From: an uncultured Lachnospiraceae bacterium
GTDB lineage: Bacteria > Bacillota > Clostridia > Lachnospirales > Lachnospiraceae
Assembly (NCBI GenBank): GCA_904395885.1
Contig: CAJFOF010000067.1
Location: 1 to 32,593 of the forward strand
Reading direction: 5' to 3'
Length of the DNA: 32,593 nucleotides
The notes below the pieces were generated by a model. It worked only from the letters and a program-made list of their open reading frames with translations. It had not been told where the DNA came from and made no database searches. The position numbers and the translations under genes were made by a program. Every line of letters starts with the position of its first letter. Within the stretch, counting starts at the first letter, position 1. Shown piece after piece: positions 22,872 through 31,982 of this stretch.

Positions 22872-22916
22872 GGGATGCGGCATAATCAAAGCTTTCATTA
22901 TGCTGCATCCCTTTTT
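22872..22916 (+). terminator. terminator after the ABC-F gene
   Basis: GGGATGCGGCATAAT at 22872-22886 pairs with ATTATGCTGCATCCC at 22897-22911 (one G-U), followed by five T. It could also help end the convergent cupin transcript. Confidence 0.95.
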
Positions 22917-22934
22917 ATTTATGATTATGAGTAA

Positions 22935-23651
22935 TTAGGCGTCAAATTCTTTTACAAAATGTTCAAACCAGATATAGTATACTAATTTTCCGGGCTCTGC
23001 CACTAAGGAATGATCGAGACCTGCAGGAACAAAGCTCCAATCTCCGTCTTTCTGGACGACGGTTTCTCCGTCAACTGTCAAATTGAAATCGGCGCCCTCC
23101 AGACAATAGTTCCACTGGTCAACAGACGGATGGCCTTTTTCCGTTGTCCCCTCGCCGATGGCGCGAACTACACCAAGCATAATGCGTCCGATATTTTTGG
23201 AGCTGAGAACGGACCAGCTCTGTGTATGAGGACCTTTGCAGTCCTGCGTATATTCGCGGCACTGGGAGATAGGATTGAAAATAGGCAGAACATGATGGCC
23301 AGCCTCGTAAGTGCGCCAGTCTCCTTCCGACATATCAGAAACCAGACATAAAAACTCCATATCTTCTACTGCATGAATACAGAAGCGGGATGCATCGAAA
23401 TCTGGAACATAGAAGGATAATTCGGTAATATTATATGCCTTCTTGTGATCTGTAAGATATCCCTGGCCTTTTGTAAAGCAATATACAACAGCTTTATCTT
23501 TAAACACTTCAGGGGTTACGTCATGACCGGCTTTCAAAATACATTTGTAATTTTTGATCCCCTCAAAAGAGTTGGGAAGAAGCTCAGTCTGGGCAAACCC
23601 GTCTTTAAAATCAAAAATCATTTCATCGCGTCGAACCATAGAAATAGCCAT
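22935..23651 (-). CDS. cupin-domain protein
   Basis: A 238-residue cytoplasmic protein that looks like a double cupin. The N-terminal barrel covers about residues 35-110 (YKCILKAGHDVTPEVF; VVYCFTKGQGYLTDHKKAY). The C-terminal barrel covers about 150-232 (EKGHPSVDQWNYCLEGADF, TVDGETVVQKDGDWSFVPAG, DHSLVAEPGKLVYYIW). His and Asp/Gln residues at the start of the second barrel and the later His of GLDHSL could form a metal site. The layout recalls ureidoglycine aminohydrolase and sugar-isomerase-like cupins, but I cannot assign a reaction. AAGGAGGG lies 8 bases before ATG 23651. It is divergent from the M20-Dpp operon and may be regulated with it. Confidence 0.85.
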   Translation of the reverse strand: MAISMVRRDEMIFDFKDGFAQTELLPNSFEGIKNYKCILKAGHDVTPEVFKDKAVVYCFTKGQGYLTDHKKAYNITELSFYVPDFDASRFCIHAVEDMEFLCLVSDMSEGDWRTYEAGHHVLPIFNPISQCREYTQDCKGPHTQSWSVLSSKNIGRIMLGVVRAIGEGTTEKGHPSVDQWNYCLEGADFNLTVDGETVVQKDGDWSFVPAGLDHSLVAEPGKLVYYIWFEHFVKEFDA

Positions 23652-23979
23652 AATAAAAACCCTCCTTATAATAAGTAGATAGTTAAATAGTAAAACGAGA
23701 AAAGTAAATTATTATGGATAAATCGTGAATTTAGAAAATAAGGATAAGTAAATTATATTTAACAGGGAATAAAAAGTAAATATCAAAAAATATGATATTA
23801 TTTCATGTATTTCTTCAAATATATTCTCTTTCCTGATAATATTTAATATTTCGAGAAATATCAAGAATCACAATATTTGATATCAGAAAATATATTTATT
23901 CATTTAGCTTTGAATATGGTATTCTAGTGAAAACGAGAATGGATAAAAGTGATAGTTTTAGAGAGGAGAAAAGGATATT
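23652..23979. promoter_or_regulatory. AT-rich divergent control region with palindromes
   Basis: About 330 bases between the cupin gene and the M20 gene, with very low GC. Inverted repeats are ATATCA-N7-TGATAT (23780-23798), ATATTTC-GA-GAAATAT (23846-23861) and the 8-base palindrome TGATATCA (23878-23885). The TGATAT core occurs twice. A TATTCT box near 23919 could be the -10 of the M20 operon. These are candidate operators; no regulator is identified, although a LysR gene closes the cluster. Confidence 0.5.
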
Positions 23980-25419
23980 TTGTGTGAAAAATGGCCAGAT
24001 TTCGGTGAAAAACATTGGTTGGATGTACATAGGGAAGAGTGGATCGATGATCTGACAAGTCTGCTGAAAATCCCCAGTCTCAGCCAAAAGTGCTGTCCGG
24101 AAAGCAGCCAGCCATTCGGAAAAGAATGTGCCGAAGCATTAGACAGAGCGTTGGCGATTGCTCAAAAATATGGTCTTGAGGTTCAATGTCACCAATATTA
24201 TTGCGGGACAGCCGTGCTCCGGGGGACACAGCCTGCCCTGGGAGAGATTGGTATCTTTTTACATCTGGATGTGGTTCCGCCAGGGGAAGGATGGCAATAT
24301 CCGCCTTTTGAGGCAGTGAGAAAAGACGGGTACATTATTGCCAGAGGAAGCAGGGACAACAAAGGCGCGGCGATCGCAGCTCTCTATGCTTTGCGCTATC
24401 TTAGAGAGAAAGGCATTTCGTTAAAACACAATGTTCGCTTGTTTTTTGGATGCAACGAAGAACTGGGCATGGAAGATATTCAGTATTATCTGAAAAGCCA
24501 TGAAGAACCAGTATTTTCGCTGGTGCCGGACTCGCCGTTTCCGGTCTGCTATGGAGAAAAAGGCGTTATTGATTTGAAAATAAAGAAAAGCAGGAGGGGA
24601 AGCAAGAACGTTCTTTGCTCGTTAAAGGGCGGGATTGCAATTAATCAGGTTCCGGATCTGGCTGAGGCGACGCTTCAGGCCGACGGAGAGTGGATGTCGC
24701 TGGAGGAGAAGGAAATATCGGTAACGAAAGAAAAAGAGAAATTTCACGTAAAGGCGCACGGAAGGGCTGCTCACTCGGCATACCCGGAAGGCTCCGACAA
24801 TGCGGTTGTCAAACTGGCAAAGTATTTGAAGGATTCCGGGGTTTTGGAAGAAGATGAGTTAAATTGGATGGAATTCATAGTAAATTACTTTGACAGCGCC
24901 TATGGAGAAAACCTGGGAATTGCATCCGCAAATACAGAGGGGGATCGTCTGACCTGTGTTGTGACCATGATGAATGTCTCAGAAAATGAATTTCAGGCAT
25001 CCATCAATATTCGCTATCCGGCGCATGAGGCAGGGGAGCTGATTTGTAGAAAGCTACAGGAAAAGATGGGGGAGGCTGGAATTTCTATCGAGGAAATGAG
25101 TGATAATCCGGGGTATTGCCTGGACAGAAACTATCAGCTTATTAACATATTAAATGATATTGTCTGCCGCCGTCTGGGAATGGAAAAACAGCCCTACATT
25201 GCCAAGGGAGGAACTTACGCACGGAAATTGACTCACCCTGCTGTTGGCTTTGGGCCGAATCAACCGGGACGCCATCCATTTGGGCCGGGGAAAGGAACCG
25301 GACATTTGCCTGATGAGGCCGTTTCGATATCGGAGCTGGAGACAGCTATGATGATATATGCACAGGCTTTGCCGGCTATAGATAACTATTTAAAGAACTA
25401 CGAAGAGGAGGATAGGTAG
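23980..25419 (+). CDS. M20-family dipeptidase (PepV/Sapep-like)
   Basis: A 479-residue metallopeptidase of the M20 family, probably cleaving dipeptides or short peptides in the cytoplasm. Metal-site residues are visible: His95 in FLHLDVVPPGEGW with Asp97 following, bridging Asp126 (RGSRDNKG), Glu160-Glu161 (CNEELGMED) and a C-terminal His442 (GTGHLPDEA). The PepV-like length includes a large lid/dimer domain between. The only start that keeps the conserved N-terminus is TTG 23980 (MCEKWPDFGEKHWLDVHREE), with GAGGAG 12 bases and AAGGAT 3 bases upstream, an uncommon start that may lower translation. The stop codon directly touches the ATG of the binding-protein gene, so it leads the peptide-uptake operon. 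Confidence 0.9.
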   Translation: MCEKWPDFGEKHWLDVHREEWIDDLTSLLKIPSLSQKCCPESSQPFGKECAEALDRALAIAQKYGLEVQCHQYYCGTAVLRGTQPALGEIGIFLHLDVVPPGEGWQYPPFEAVRKDGYIIARGSRDNKGAAIAALYALRYLREKGISLKHNVRLFFGCNEELGMEDIQYYLKSHEEPVFSLVPDSPFPVCYGEKGVIDLKIKKSRRGSKNVLCSLKGGIAINQVPDLAEATLQADGEWMSLEEKEISVTKEKEKFHVKAHGRAAHSAYPEGSDNAVVKLAKYLKDSGVLEEDELNWMEFIVNYFDSAYGENLGIASANTEGDRLTCVVTMMNVSENEFQASINIRYPAHEAGELICRKLQEKMGEAGISIEEMSDNPGYCLDRNYQLINILNDIVCRRLGMEKQPYIAKGGTYARKLTHPAVGFGPNQPGRHPFGPGKGTGHLPDEAVSISELETAMMIYAQALPAIDNYLKNYEEEDR

Positions 25420-27072
25420 ATGAAAAAACATTGGAATTTTGCACTTGTGGCAGCGGCAGCACTTTTGCTGGCAGGATGCAGCAGCAGTACAACGAACACC
25501 TCGACAGAAGCTCAGACAGAGTCTTCTGCAACTGCGGAGACTACTCAGGCAGAAGCGGGACAGGAAGAAACTACAGATACAGCGGGGGACAAGAGGGATA
25601 ATGTGGTAATTGCGTTGACCACAGATGTTTCTTCATTGAATCCATACGGGCAGGACAACAATGTAACAAACCAGGTTATGTTTCATATCTATGAACCACT
25701 GGTTACTCAGGACAGGGATCTGAATATTGTACCCTGTTTGGCTGACAGTTGGGAGGAATCGGAAGATGGAATGACCTGGACGTTTAAACTTCATGAGGGT
25801 GTAAAGTTCCATGACGGCAGCGACTTCACGGCTGAGGACGTAGTGGCATCGTATAATTATGCTAAAAATGAAAGCGATTCATATAAGAGCCGCTTCGCTA
25901 CAGTAGATTCTATCGAGGCAGTTGATGATTATACAGTAGTTTTGCATATGAACAAAAAGTACCCGCTTCTTCTGACAGATTTGGCAATGGTCTGCATCAG
26001 CAATAAAGAAAATATTGAAGGAAAGACCGAAGAAGAAATTGGGAATTCTGTGATTGGAACAGGAAGATATAAATTAGTAGAACATGTAAAAGAAGACCAC
26101 ATTGATATGGTTGTCAATGAAGATTACTGGGGTGAAATTCCGGAAATCAAATCGGTGCGTTTCCGTCCGATTAGCAATGCGGCAACCAGAACTGCTACCA
26201 TGTTGAGCGGCGAGCTGGACGTTATGGGCGGTGTATCTGTGCAGGACGTAGACCGGCTGGAGGCAGCAGAGGGGATTCATATTATAACAGAACCCAGCAT
26301 GGAAATGATCTATATTAACATGGAGCAGACTCTTGATGACAACCCGGCAGTGGAAGGCGGCGGAAATCCGCTGAAAGATGTCCGTGTCCGGAAGGCTATG
26401 TACCAGGCAATCGATACCGACATGATCATTAATAATATTATGCAGGGTCACGCTTATCCGACGGCAACATTAATCCGAGACACATTTAACGGTTTTAATC
26501 CGGATCTGGAGCGCTATCCGTATGATCCGGAAGCTGCAAAACAACTGCTTGCCGAGGCTGGATATCCGGACGGCTTTATGATTACTTTGGATGCAGGCAG
26601 CGACATAACGGTAAACAGTTCAGAGGTTGCCCAGGCAGTTGCATCTTATTGGGAAAAGATAGGAATCAAAGTGAACGTAAACTTAATGCCCAGTGCTACG
26701 TTCCTTCCCCACATTCGCCCCTATGAGCACAAGACAGGACTCCTGATATCTGCGTGGTCGGTATATACAGGCGAAGGCATTACCATGATGAATCAGCACT
26801 GCTACACGTATGATCAGGAAAAAGGTACGGGAAATGCCAACCGTGGCCATTACAGCAATCCGGAGGTAGACAAACTGATTGATGAGGCAATGCAGGAAAG
26901 CGATAAAGAACGCAGGGCAGAGCTGACGAGGGAAATTGACCAGATTACACATGACGATGTAGCATATATTCCTTTGTATGTCCAGGAAAACATCTTTGCA
27001 GTCAAAGATGATATTGATTATACTCCAAGATTTAATAAATACGTATTCGCATGGGATATTAGCATAAAATAA
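25420..27072 (+). CDS. peptide ABC transporter substrate-binding lipoprotein (SBP family 5)
   Basis: A 550-residue lipoprotein anchored at the outer face of the membrane that captures peptides (or nickel or opine-like ligands) for the DppBCDF transporter. The lipobox LLLAGC places the lipidated Cys at residue 20. A Ser/Thr/Glu-rich spacer of about 40 residues follows. Family-5 signatures are present: ALTTDVSSLNPYG, HIYEPLV, LADSWEESEDGMTWTFKLHE, GVKFHDGSDFTAEDVVASY and RVRKAMYQAID. The ATG touches the stop of the M20 gene. A strong hairpin follows the gene (27092-27129), which may raise its mRNA level over the permease genes. The coupling with a dipeptidase favours short peptides as ligand. 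Confidence 0.95.
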   Translation: MKKHWNFALVAAAALLLAGCSSSTTNTSTEAQTESSATAETTQAEAGQEETTDTAGDKRDNVVIALTTDVSSLNPYGQDNNVTNQVMFHIYEPLVTQDRDLNIVPCLADSWEESEDGMTWTFKLHEGVKFHDGSDFTAEDVVASYNYAKNESDSYKSRFATVDSIEAVDDYTVVLHMNKKYPLLLTDLAMVCISNKENIEGKTEEEIGNSVIGTGRYKLVEHVKEDHIDMVVNEDYWGEIPEIKSVRFRPISNAATRTATMLSGELDVMGGVSVQDVDRLEAAEGIHIITEPSMEMIYINMEQTLDDNPAVEGGGNPLKDVRVRKAMYQAIDTDMIINNIMQGHAYPTATLIRDTFNGFNPDLERYPYDPEAAKQLLAEAGYPDGFMITLDAGSDITVNSSEVAQAVASYWEKIGIKVNVNLMPSATFLPHIRPYEHKTGLLISAWSVYTGEGITMMNQHCYTYDQEKGTGNANRGHYSNPEVDKLIDEAMQESDKERRAELTREIDQITHDDVAYIPLYVQENIFAVKDDIDYTPRFNKYVFAWDISIK

Positions 27073-27091
27073 CGGCTGGTAAAGCAGGAGA

Positions 27092-27129
27092 GGCTACGGA
27101 CAAGCGAGTTACATCGCTTGTCCGTAGCC
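27092..27129 (+). repeat. strong intra-operon hairpin
   Basis: A perfect 16-bp stem (GGCTACGGACAAGCGA at 27092-27107, loop GTTACA, complementary arm 27114-27129). No T-run follows, so it is not a standard terminator. It sits between the binding-protein and permease genes, where such structures stabilise the upstream mRNA or give partial termination. Confidence 0.8.
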
Positions 27130-27159
27130 GTATCAGCCGCATAATACGAGAAGGAGAGG

Positions 27160-28134
27160 ATGCAGAACATGTTAAAATATATTACAAAGCGGCTGGCCCA
27201 GACGGTGTTAGTGCTATTTGTAGTAGCGATGATAGTGTTTATCCTTACAAACTATATAGGCGATCCGGTATCGGCCATGCTGACGGAGGAGGCTACCTAT
27301 GAAACGATTCAGGAATTGCGGGAGGAATTGGGCCTGAATGATCCCCTTCCTGTTCAGTTTTTTAACTTTTTAAAGGATGCTATAAGAGGAGATTTTGGAA
27401 ATTCATATATATATAAACAGCCTGTCCTGCAGCTTATAGCGGAGCGGATGCCGGCGACACTGGAATTGGTTACCATAACAGCTCTTCTGACCCTGATAAT
27501 TGCGATTCCCTTGGGTGTATTTGCAGGAGCTTTTCCCAAAAGCCGGATCAGCAAACTGATTATGACAGGCTCTATTTTAGGAATTTCTTTGCCGACATTT
27601 TGGATTGGAATGATGCTGATATATATTTTTTCTGTTCAATACGGTGTCCTTCCGGCATCTGGAAGAGGAAGCACAGTCAATGTGCTGGGCCTGGAACTGA
27701 GTATATTTGCAAAAGGCGGCTGGAGATACCTGGTAATGCCGTCTATTACGCTGTCACTAGCATACATTGCCACGATATTGAGGCTGACACGTACAGGGAT
27801 CAGGGAAAATATGAAGCAGGATTATATTAAGTTTGCCCGTGCAAAGGGAGTATCATCGAAAAATGTGCTGTTTCACCACGCTTTGAAAAATGCCCTAATT
27901 CCGGTAGTCACAGTTTTTGGAATAAATATTGGAAAAATGTTTGCATTTACTACAATTACAGAAACGATTTTTGCATGGCCGGGAATGGGGAAGCTCTTGA
28001 TTGATGCAATCTACCGTTCGGACAGACCCATTATCGTTGCATATTTAATGATAACCTCTGTCATGTTTGTAGGAATCAATTTTGTAGTAGACATCATTTA
28101 TACAATAATTGATCCTAGAATTGAATTGAGGTGA
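27160..28134 (+). CDS. dppB: peptide ABC transporter permease, DppB type
   Basis: A 324-residue integral membrane permease with about six helices. N-terminal IT-KRLAQTVLVLFVVAMIVF and the GDPV motif region (NYIGDPVSAM) are typical of DppB/OppB. The cytoplasmic EAA loop is MKQDYIKFARAKGVSSKNVL, with HHALKNALIPVV following. The C-terminal pattern FAWPGMGKLLIDAIYRSDRP is a family hallmark. Two starts are possible: ATG 27160 (3 bases after AAGGAG) or ATG 27169 (12 bases after). It pairs with the DppC permease 4 bases downstream to form the channel. Confidence 0.94.
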   Translation: MQNMLKYITKRLAQTVLVLFVVAMIVFILTNYIGDPVSAMLTEEATYETIQELREELGLNDPLPVQFFNFLKDAIRGDFGNSYIYKQPVLQLIAERMPATLELVTITALLTLIIAIPLGVFAGAFPKSRISKLIMTGSILGISLPTFWIGMMLIYIFSVQYGVLPASGRGSTVNVLGLELSIFAKGGWRYLVMPSITLSLAYIATILRLTRTGIRENMKQDYIKFARAKGVSSKNVLFHHALKNALIPVVTVFGINIGKMFAFTTITETIFAWPGMGKLLIDAIYRSDRPIIVAYLMITSVMFVGINFVVDIIYTIIDPRIELR

Positions 28135-28138
28135 TACT

Positions 28139-29026
28139 ATGGGAAAGAAGATAAAGGGATTTTTTCAGTCAGAAACATTTTTTCGCTATAGGCATAATAT
28201 TCCAGCTATGGTGGGGACGCTGTTCATTGTGATTGCTGTTTTTGTAGCTCTGTTCGGCAGGCAGCTTTTGGCAGTACAGAACCCCTATGATTTAACACAG
28301 CTTGACTTGGCCAACGCGTATCTGCCGCCGATGTGGATGGAGGGCGGTTCTCCGCAGTTCCCGCTGGGAACAGATAACCAGGGAAGAGATATATTTAGTG
28401 CCATTATCTATGGAAGCGTGAGTTCACTGACGATTGGTATCTGCGGAATGACTTGTGCCTGTCTGATTGGGACGACTTTGGGGCTGATTTCTGGATATTT
28501 TGGGGGCGTCATCGATGCCGTTATTATGAGAATAGCTGACATTCAGCTATCGTTTCCGTCTATGTTTATAGCGCTGTTTATTTTGTCTGTAGTGGGGCAG
28601 GGTATCGACAAACTCTTGATCGCGCTGGTCTGCGTCGGTTGGGTAACATACGCGAGGACTGTAAGAGGAGCCACTCTTTCGGTCAAAAAGATGGAGTACA
28701 TAGAAGCGTCTAAAACAATGGGGCTGCCCAACTTCCTGATCATTGTTCGCCATGTGATGCCCAATGTTGTTTCTTCTGTGATCGTGCTTGCCACGATACA
28801 GATGGGAGACTTTATTTTAACGGAAGCGGCGCTGAGCTTTTTAGGAGTCGGCGTTCCGGTTACAGAGCCGTCGCTGGGGCTTTTGGTAAAAAGCGGTTTC
28901 GATGTACTATTCAGCGGAATGTGGTGGACTTCCGTATTTCCGGGACTTTATATTATGCTTTTGGTCTTTGGAATTAATCTGGTGGGCGATTTCCTCAGAG
29001 ACGAGTTAAATCCAAAACTAAAATAG
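28139..29026 (+). CDS. dppC: peptide ABC transporter permease, DppC type
   Basis: A 295-residue integral membrane permease with about six helices. The N-terminal segment (FFRYRHNIPAMVGTLFIVIA) and periplasm-facing loop with LGTDNQGRDIFSAIIYG are DppC/OppC hallmarks. The EAA loop is VKKMEYIEASKTMGLPNFLI with IVRHVMPNV, and the tail reads FGINLVGDFLRDELNPKLK. GAGGTGA of the ribosome binding site overlaps the end of dppB. Partner of DppB in the same transporter. Confidence 0.94.
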   Translation: MGKKIKGFFQSETFFRYRHNIPAMVGTLFIVIAVFVALFGRQLLAVQNPYDLTQLDLANAYLPPMWMEGGSPQFPLGTDNQGRDIFSAIIYGSVSSLTIGICGMTCACLIGTTLGLISGYFGGVIDAVIMRIADIQLSFPSMFIALFILSVVGQGIDKLLIALVCVGWVTYARTVRGATLSVKKMEYIEASKTMGLPNFLIIVRHVMPNVVSSVIVLATIQMGDFILTEAALSFLGVGVPVTEPSLGLLVKSGFDVLFSGMWWTSVFPGLYIMLLVFGINLVGDFLRDELNPKLK

Positions 29027-29039
29027 AGGAGAAATGAAA

Positions 29040-30017
29040 ATGCAGGAAAAATTATTAGAAGTAAAAAACTTGAGAACGTATTTTCATACTTTTAAAGGCG
29101 TTGTAAAAGCGGTGGATGGAATTTCTTTTTCTCTGGGGAAAGGAGAAATTTTAGGGATAGTTGGAGAATCTGGAAGTGGAAAATCTGTAACCTGTTTTTC
29201 TATTTTGAAACTCATAGAAGAGCCGGGAAAGGTTCAGGCTGATGAGATCTGGTTTCAGGGAAAGGACATTACAGCAGCCAGCGAAAAAGAGATGACGAAG
29301 ATCAGAGGAAAAGACATTTCTATGGTTTTTCAGGACCCTATGACAAGTTTGAATCCATTGTACACGATAGGAAAGCAAATTGAGGAAATGCTGATTCTGC
29401 ACGAACCTCAAATGGATAAGGATCAGAGAAAAAAACGATGTATAGAGCTGCTAAATGCCGTGGGAATTCCGAACGCAGAACAACAGTTAAAAGCATATCC
29501 TCATCAATTTTCAGGCGGAATGCGCCAGAGGGTTGTAATAGCTATCGCTCTGGCAGCCAATCCGAAGCTGATTATTGCAGATGAACCTACAACGGCCCTT
29601 GACGTTACGATTCAGGCACAAATATTGAAATTAATGAAAAAGCTGGTTCAGGAAAGGCAGGCATCTCTGATTCTGATTACCCATGATCTGGCTGTTGTCT
29701 CAGAGATGGTGGATCGGGTTATTGTGATGTACTGCGGAAAAATTGTAGAGCAGGGACCTGTAGATAAAATTATAAATGAACCAAGCCACCCATACACGAT
29801 TGGGCTCCTGGACTCTATCCCCAGGCTGAGGAAAGAACAGGACAGATTAGACTTTATACCTGGAATGGTACCTAATATGTATGATCTGCCGTCGGGCTGT
29901 CTGTTTGCACCCAGATGCAAGGGGTGCAAAGACGTCTGCCGCAACAGGGAACCGGAAATGAAAACAGTGGGAAGCAATCATTCTGCGGCATGCCATTTCC
30001 CGCGTATTGATTACTAA
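29040..30017 (+). CDS. dppD: peptide ABC transporter ATPase, DppD type
   Basis: A 325-residue ATPase. Walker A is GESGSGKSV (about residues 42-50), signature FSGGMRQRVVIAIAL, Walker B LIIADEPTTALDV and switch His in LITHDLAVV. The C-terminal oligopeptide-ABC extension has clustered cysteines (GCLFAPRCKGCKDVCRN, then AACHFP), which in DppD/OppD relatives can hold an iron-sulfur cluster. I choose ATG 29040 (MQEKLLEVKNLRTYF) because AGGAG lies 8 bases upstream; the ATG at 29034 is only 2 bases from that site. It forms the ATPase pair with DppF. Confidence 0.94.
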   Translation: MQEKLLEVKNLRTYFHTFKGVVKAVDGISFSLGKGEILGIVGESGSGKSVTCFSILKLIEEPGKVQADEIWFQGKDITAASEKEMTKIRGKDISMVFQDPMTSLNPLYTIGKQIEEMLILHEPQMDKDQRKKRCIELLNAVGIPNAEQQLKAYPHQFSGGMRQRVVIAIALAANPKLIIADEPTTALDVTIQAQILKLMKKLVQERQASLILITHDLAVVSEMVDRVIVMYCGKIVEQGPVDKIINEPSHPYTIGLLDSIPRLRKEQDRLDFIPGMVPNMYDLPSGCLFAPRCKGCKDVCRNREPEMKTVGSNHSAACHFPRIDY

Positions 30018-30029
30018 GGAGGTGCTGAG

Positions 30030-31028
30030 ATGAAACCATTAGTCCAGGTTGAAGATCTTGTGCAGGAATTTAAAGTAAATCAGGGGTTTTTAGACAGCTT
30101 TAAATGGAAAGATAAAAAATTGGTGCGTGAAAAAAAGGCAGTTCACGCGGTTAATAAAGTGAGCTTTGATATTTATCCTGGGGAGGCTTTCAGTCTGGTG
30201 GGGGAGAGCGGCTGCGGCAAATCCACCACGGCAAAAACCATCATCCGCCTTTTGAACCCGGTCTCAGGCCGCATTTACTATGGCGGGGAAGATATCAGCC
30301 GCTTGAAATCAGAGAAAATGCTCCCATACAGAAAGAAGATGCAGATGATATTTCAGGATCCTTACGCGTCGCTTGATCCTCAGAAGACAATTAAAAGCAT
30401 CATTATGGAACCCATGCTGTTTCATAAGGTGGTTGCGAATAAAAAGGAAGCTGAAGAAAAATGCATGGAACTTTTGAAAAAAGTGGGGCTCAGACCAGAA
30501 CAGGCAACGAGATATCCCCATCAATTTTCAGGAGGACAAAGACAGAGAATCGGGATTGCCAGGGCGCTGGCGGTAGAACCGGAGTTTATCATCGCCGATG
30601 AACCGGTATCTGCGCTGGACGTCTCGATCCAGGCGCAGATTTTAAACTTAATGATGGATCTGAAAGATGAATATGGCTTTTCCTACTTGTTCATCGCCCA
30701 TGACTTGTCGGTGGTTCGCCATATTAGCGACCGGCTTGGAGTCATGTATTTAGGGACGATTGTAGAGATGGGGACGAAGCGGGATGTGTTTGAGCATGTT
30801 GCTCACCCCTATACAAAACTGCTGTTTTCCGCAGTGCCGACAGTTGGGGAAGAGCCTATCGTTCCGCCGATGAAGATGGAAGGGGAGATCCCTAATCCGG
30901 TTAATCTGCCTCAAGGCTGCGTTTTTCACGACAGATGTCCATACTGCAAAGAAATCTGCAAAACCGTTCGTCCGGATTTTAAAGAGCTGGAGCCGGGACA
31001 TCAGGTGGCCTGCCATCTGTTTGCTTGA
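30030..31028 (+). CDS. dppF: peptide ABC transporter ATPase, DppF type
   Basis: A 332-residue ATPase. Walker A is GESGCGKSTTAKTI, Q-loop region MIFQDPYASLDP, signature FSGGQRQRIGIARAL, Walker B FIIADEPVSALDV and switch His in FIAHDLSVV. The C-terminal extension has a cysteine cluster (GCVFHDRCPYCKEICK, then VACHLF). An N-terminal insertion (residues about 15-35: NQGFLDSFKWKDKKLVREKK) is common in DppF/OppF. AAGGAGGT precedes the ATG. It is the last gene of the operon and converges with the LysR gene 25 bases away; no clear T-run terminator is visible between them. Confidence 0.94.
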   Translation: MKPLVQVEDLVQEFKVNQGFLDSFKWKDKKLVREKKAVHAVNKVSFDIYPGEAFSLVGESGCGKSTTAKTIIRLLNPVSGRIYYGGEDISRLKSEKMLPYRKKMQMIFQDPYASLDPQKTIKSIIMEPMLFHKVVANKKEAEEKCMELLKKVGLRPEQATRYPHQFSGGQRQRIGIARALAVEPEFIIADEPVSALDVSIQAQILNLMMDLKDEYGFSYLFIAHDLSVVRHISDRLGVMYLGTIVEMGTKRDVFEHVAHPYTKLLFSAVPTVGEEPIVPPMKMEGEIPNPVNLPQGCVFHDRCPYCKEICKTVRPDFKELEPGHQVACHLFA

Positions 31029-31053
31029 CGGGCAGGCCCGCTGGAGAAACTAT

Positions 31054-31971
31054 CTAGTTTTGGCTGTTTAAATTAGAAATATCGATCCAGGGAATGGAAG
31101 CCAAGAACCTGCTGAGACAGGAGTTGAAGATCCGTTCGGCTTCCGGATGGCTGGAGCGGGGATGGCGGAAGGCCAGTTTATAGCAGATTCTCTGAGGAGG
31201 GGGATCCAGCAGCGTGTGAACTTCCAGGTTATAATTTTGGCGGCACCGATTGGCAATGGAGATTGGAACGACCATCCAGCAATTATTTTTGCAGATAAAA
31301 GGAACTGCAAAAGAGGGAGCGTTTACTTCGAGAAAAGGAGCGATATTAGGACTCCACCAGTGATCATGCCATAATTGAAATTCATTTGTCCCCCAGTCGA
31401 TCAGCAGCTCTTCAGCAGAATCCAGGGAACTCGGATGAACAGGGCCTTCGGGAAGGTAGCCGGGAGGACAGACTAAAAGCAGATCTTCTCTGAAGATAGG
31501 CTCTGTGACGATGTCCTTTGACCGTATATGTTCGACAGTAAAGGCGACATCAATCGTGTTTGCCTCCATTCTTTTATATAGTTCTGGTGAACTGTGAGTT
31601 TTTAGGTGGAGTTTGATGGGCACTTCATCTGCCAGCATCTGGCTGTAAAATTCGTCAAAGAAGAATATATTCAGACTGTCTACGCAGCCAACGGTTATGG
31701 AAGGAAAAAGAGAAACTTTTTTAAATGTTTTTGTATCCTGATTGAGGGCGAGCCAGCGCCGGGCTAAGGGAAGAAAGGCTTCTCCTTTTGGCGTGAGAAG
31801 GCTACTGCGCTGCCCCTGGGCGCGGTCGATCAATTCACAGTCCAGCTCTTTCTCCAGAAGTTTCAGCCGGTGGCTTACTGTGGACTGAGATAGATAAAGT
31901 TTTTCGGCAGCTCTGGAAATACTTTGCAGCTCTGCGATTGCTAAAAAACATTCAATGTTGTTGAGATTCAT
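31054..31971 (-). CDS. LysR-family transcriptional regulator
   Basis: A 305-residue LysR-type regulator. The N-terminal helix-turn-helix (about 1-60) reads MNLNNIECFLAIAELQSISR, AAEKLYLSQSTVSHRLKLLE, KELDCELIDRAQGQ. The remaining 220 residues form the periplasmic-binding-like effector domain (VGCVDSLNIFFFDEFYSQML; EPIFREDLLLVCPPG). It converges on the dppF end, so it plausibly controls the M20-Dpp operon or the cupin gene; the target is not proven. Its ribosome binding site overlaps a small palindrome at 31983-31995, and a longer inverted repeat lies at 32007-32043, both candidates for autoregulation. Confidence 0.93.
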   Translation of the reverse strand: MNLNNIECFLAIAELQSISRAAEKLYLSQSTVSHRLKLLEKELDCELIDRAQGQRSSLLTPKGEAFLPLARRWLALNQDTKTFKKVSLFPSITVGCVDSLNIFFFDEFYSQMLADEVPIKLHLKTHSSPELYKRMEANTIDVAFTVEHIRSKDIVTEPIFREDLLLVCPPGYLPEGPVHPSSLDSAEELLIDWGTNEFQLWHDHWWSPNIAPFLEVNAPSFAVPFICKNNCWMVVPISIANRCRQNYNLEVHTLLDPPPQRICYKLAFRHPRSSHPEAERIFNSCLSRFLASIPWIDISNLNSQN

Positions 31972-31982
31972 AAAATCACCGC

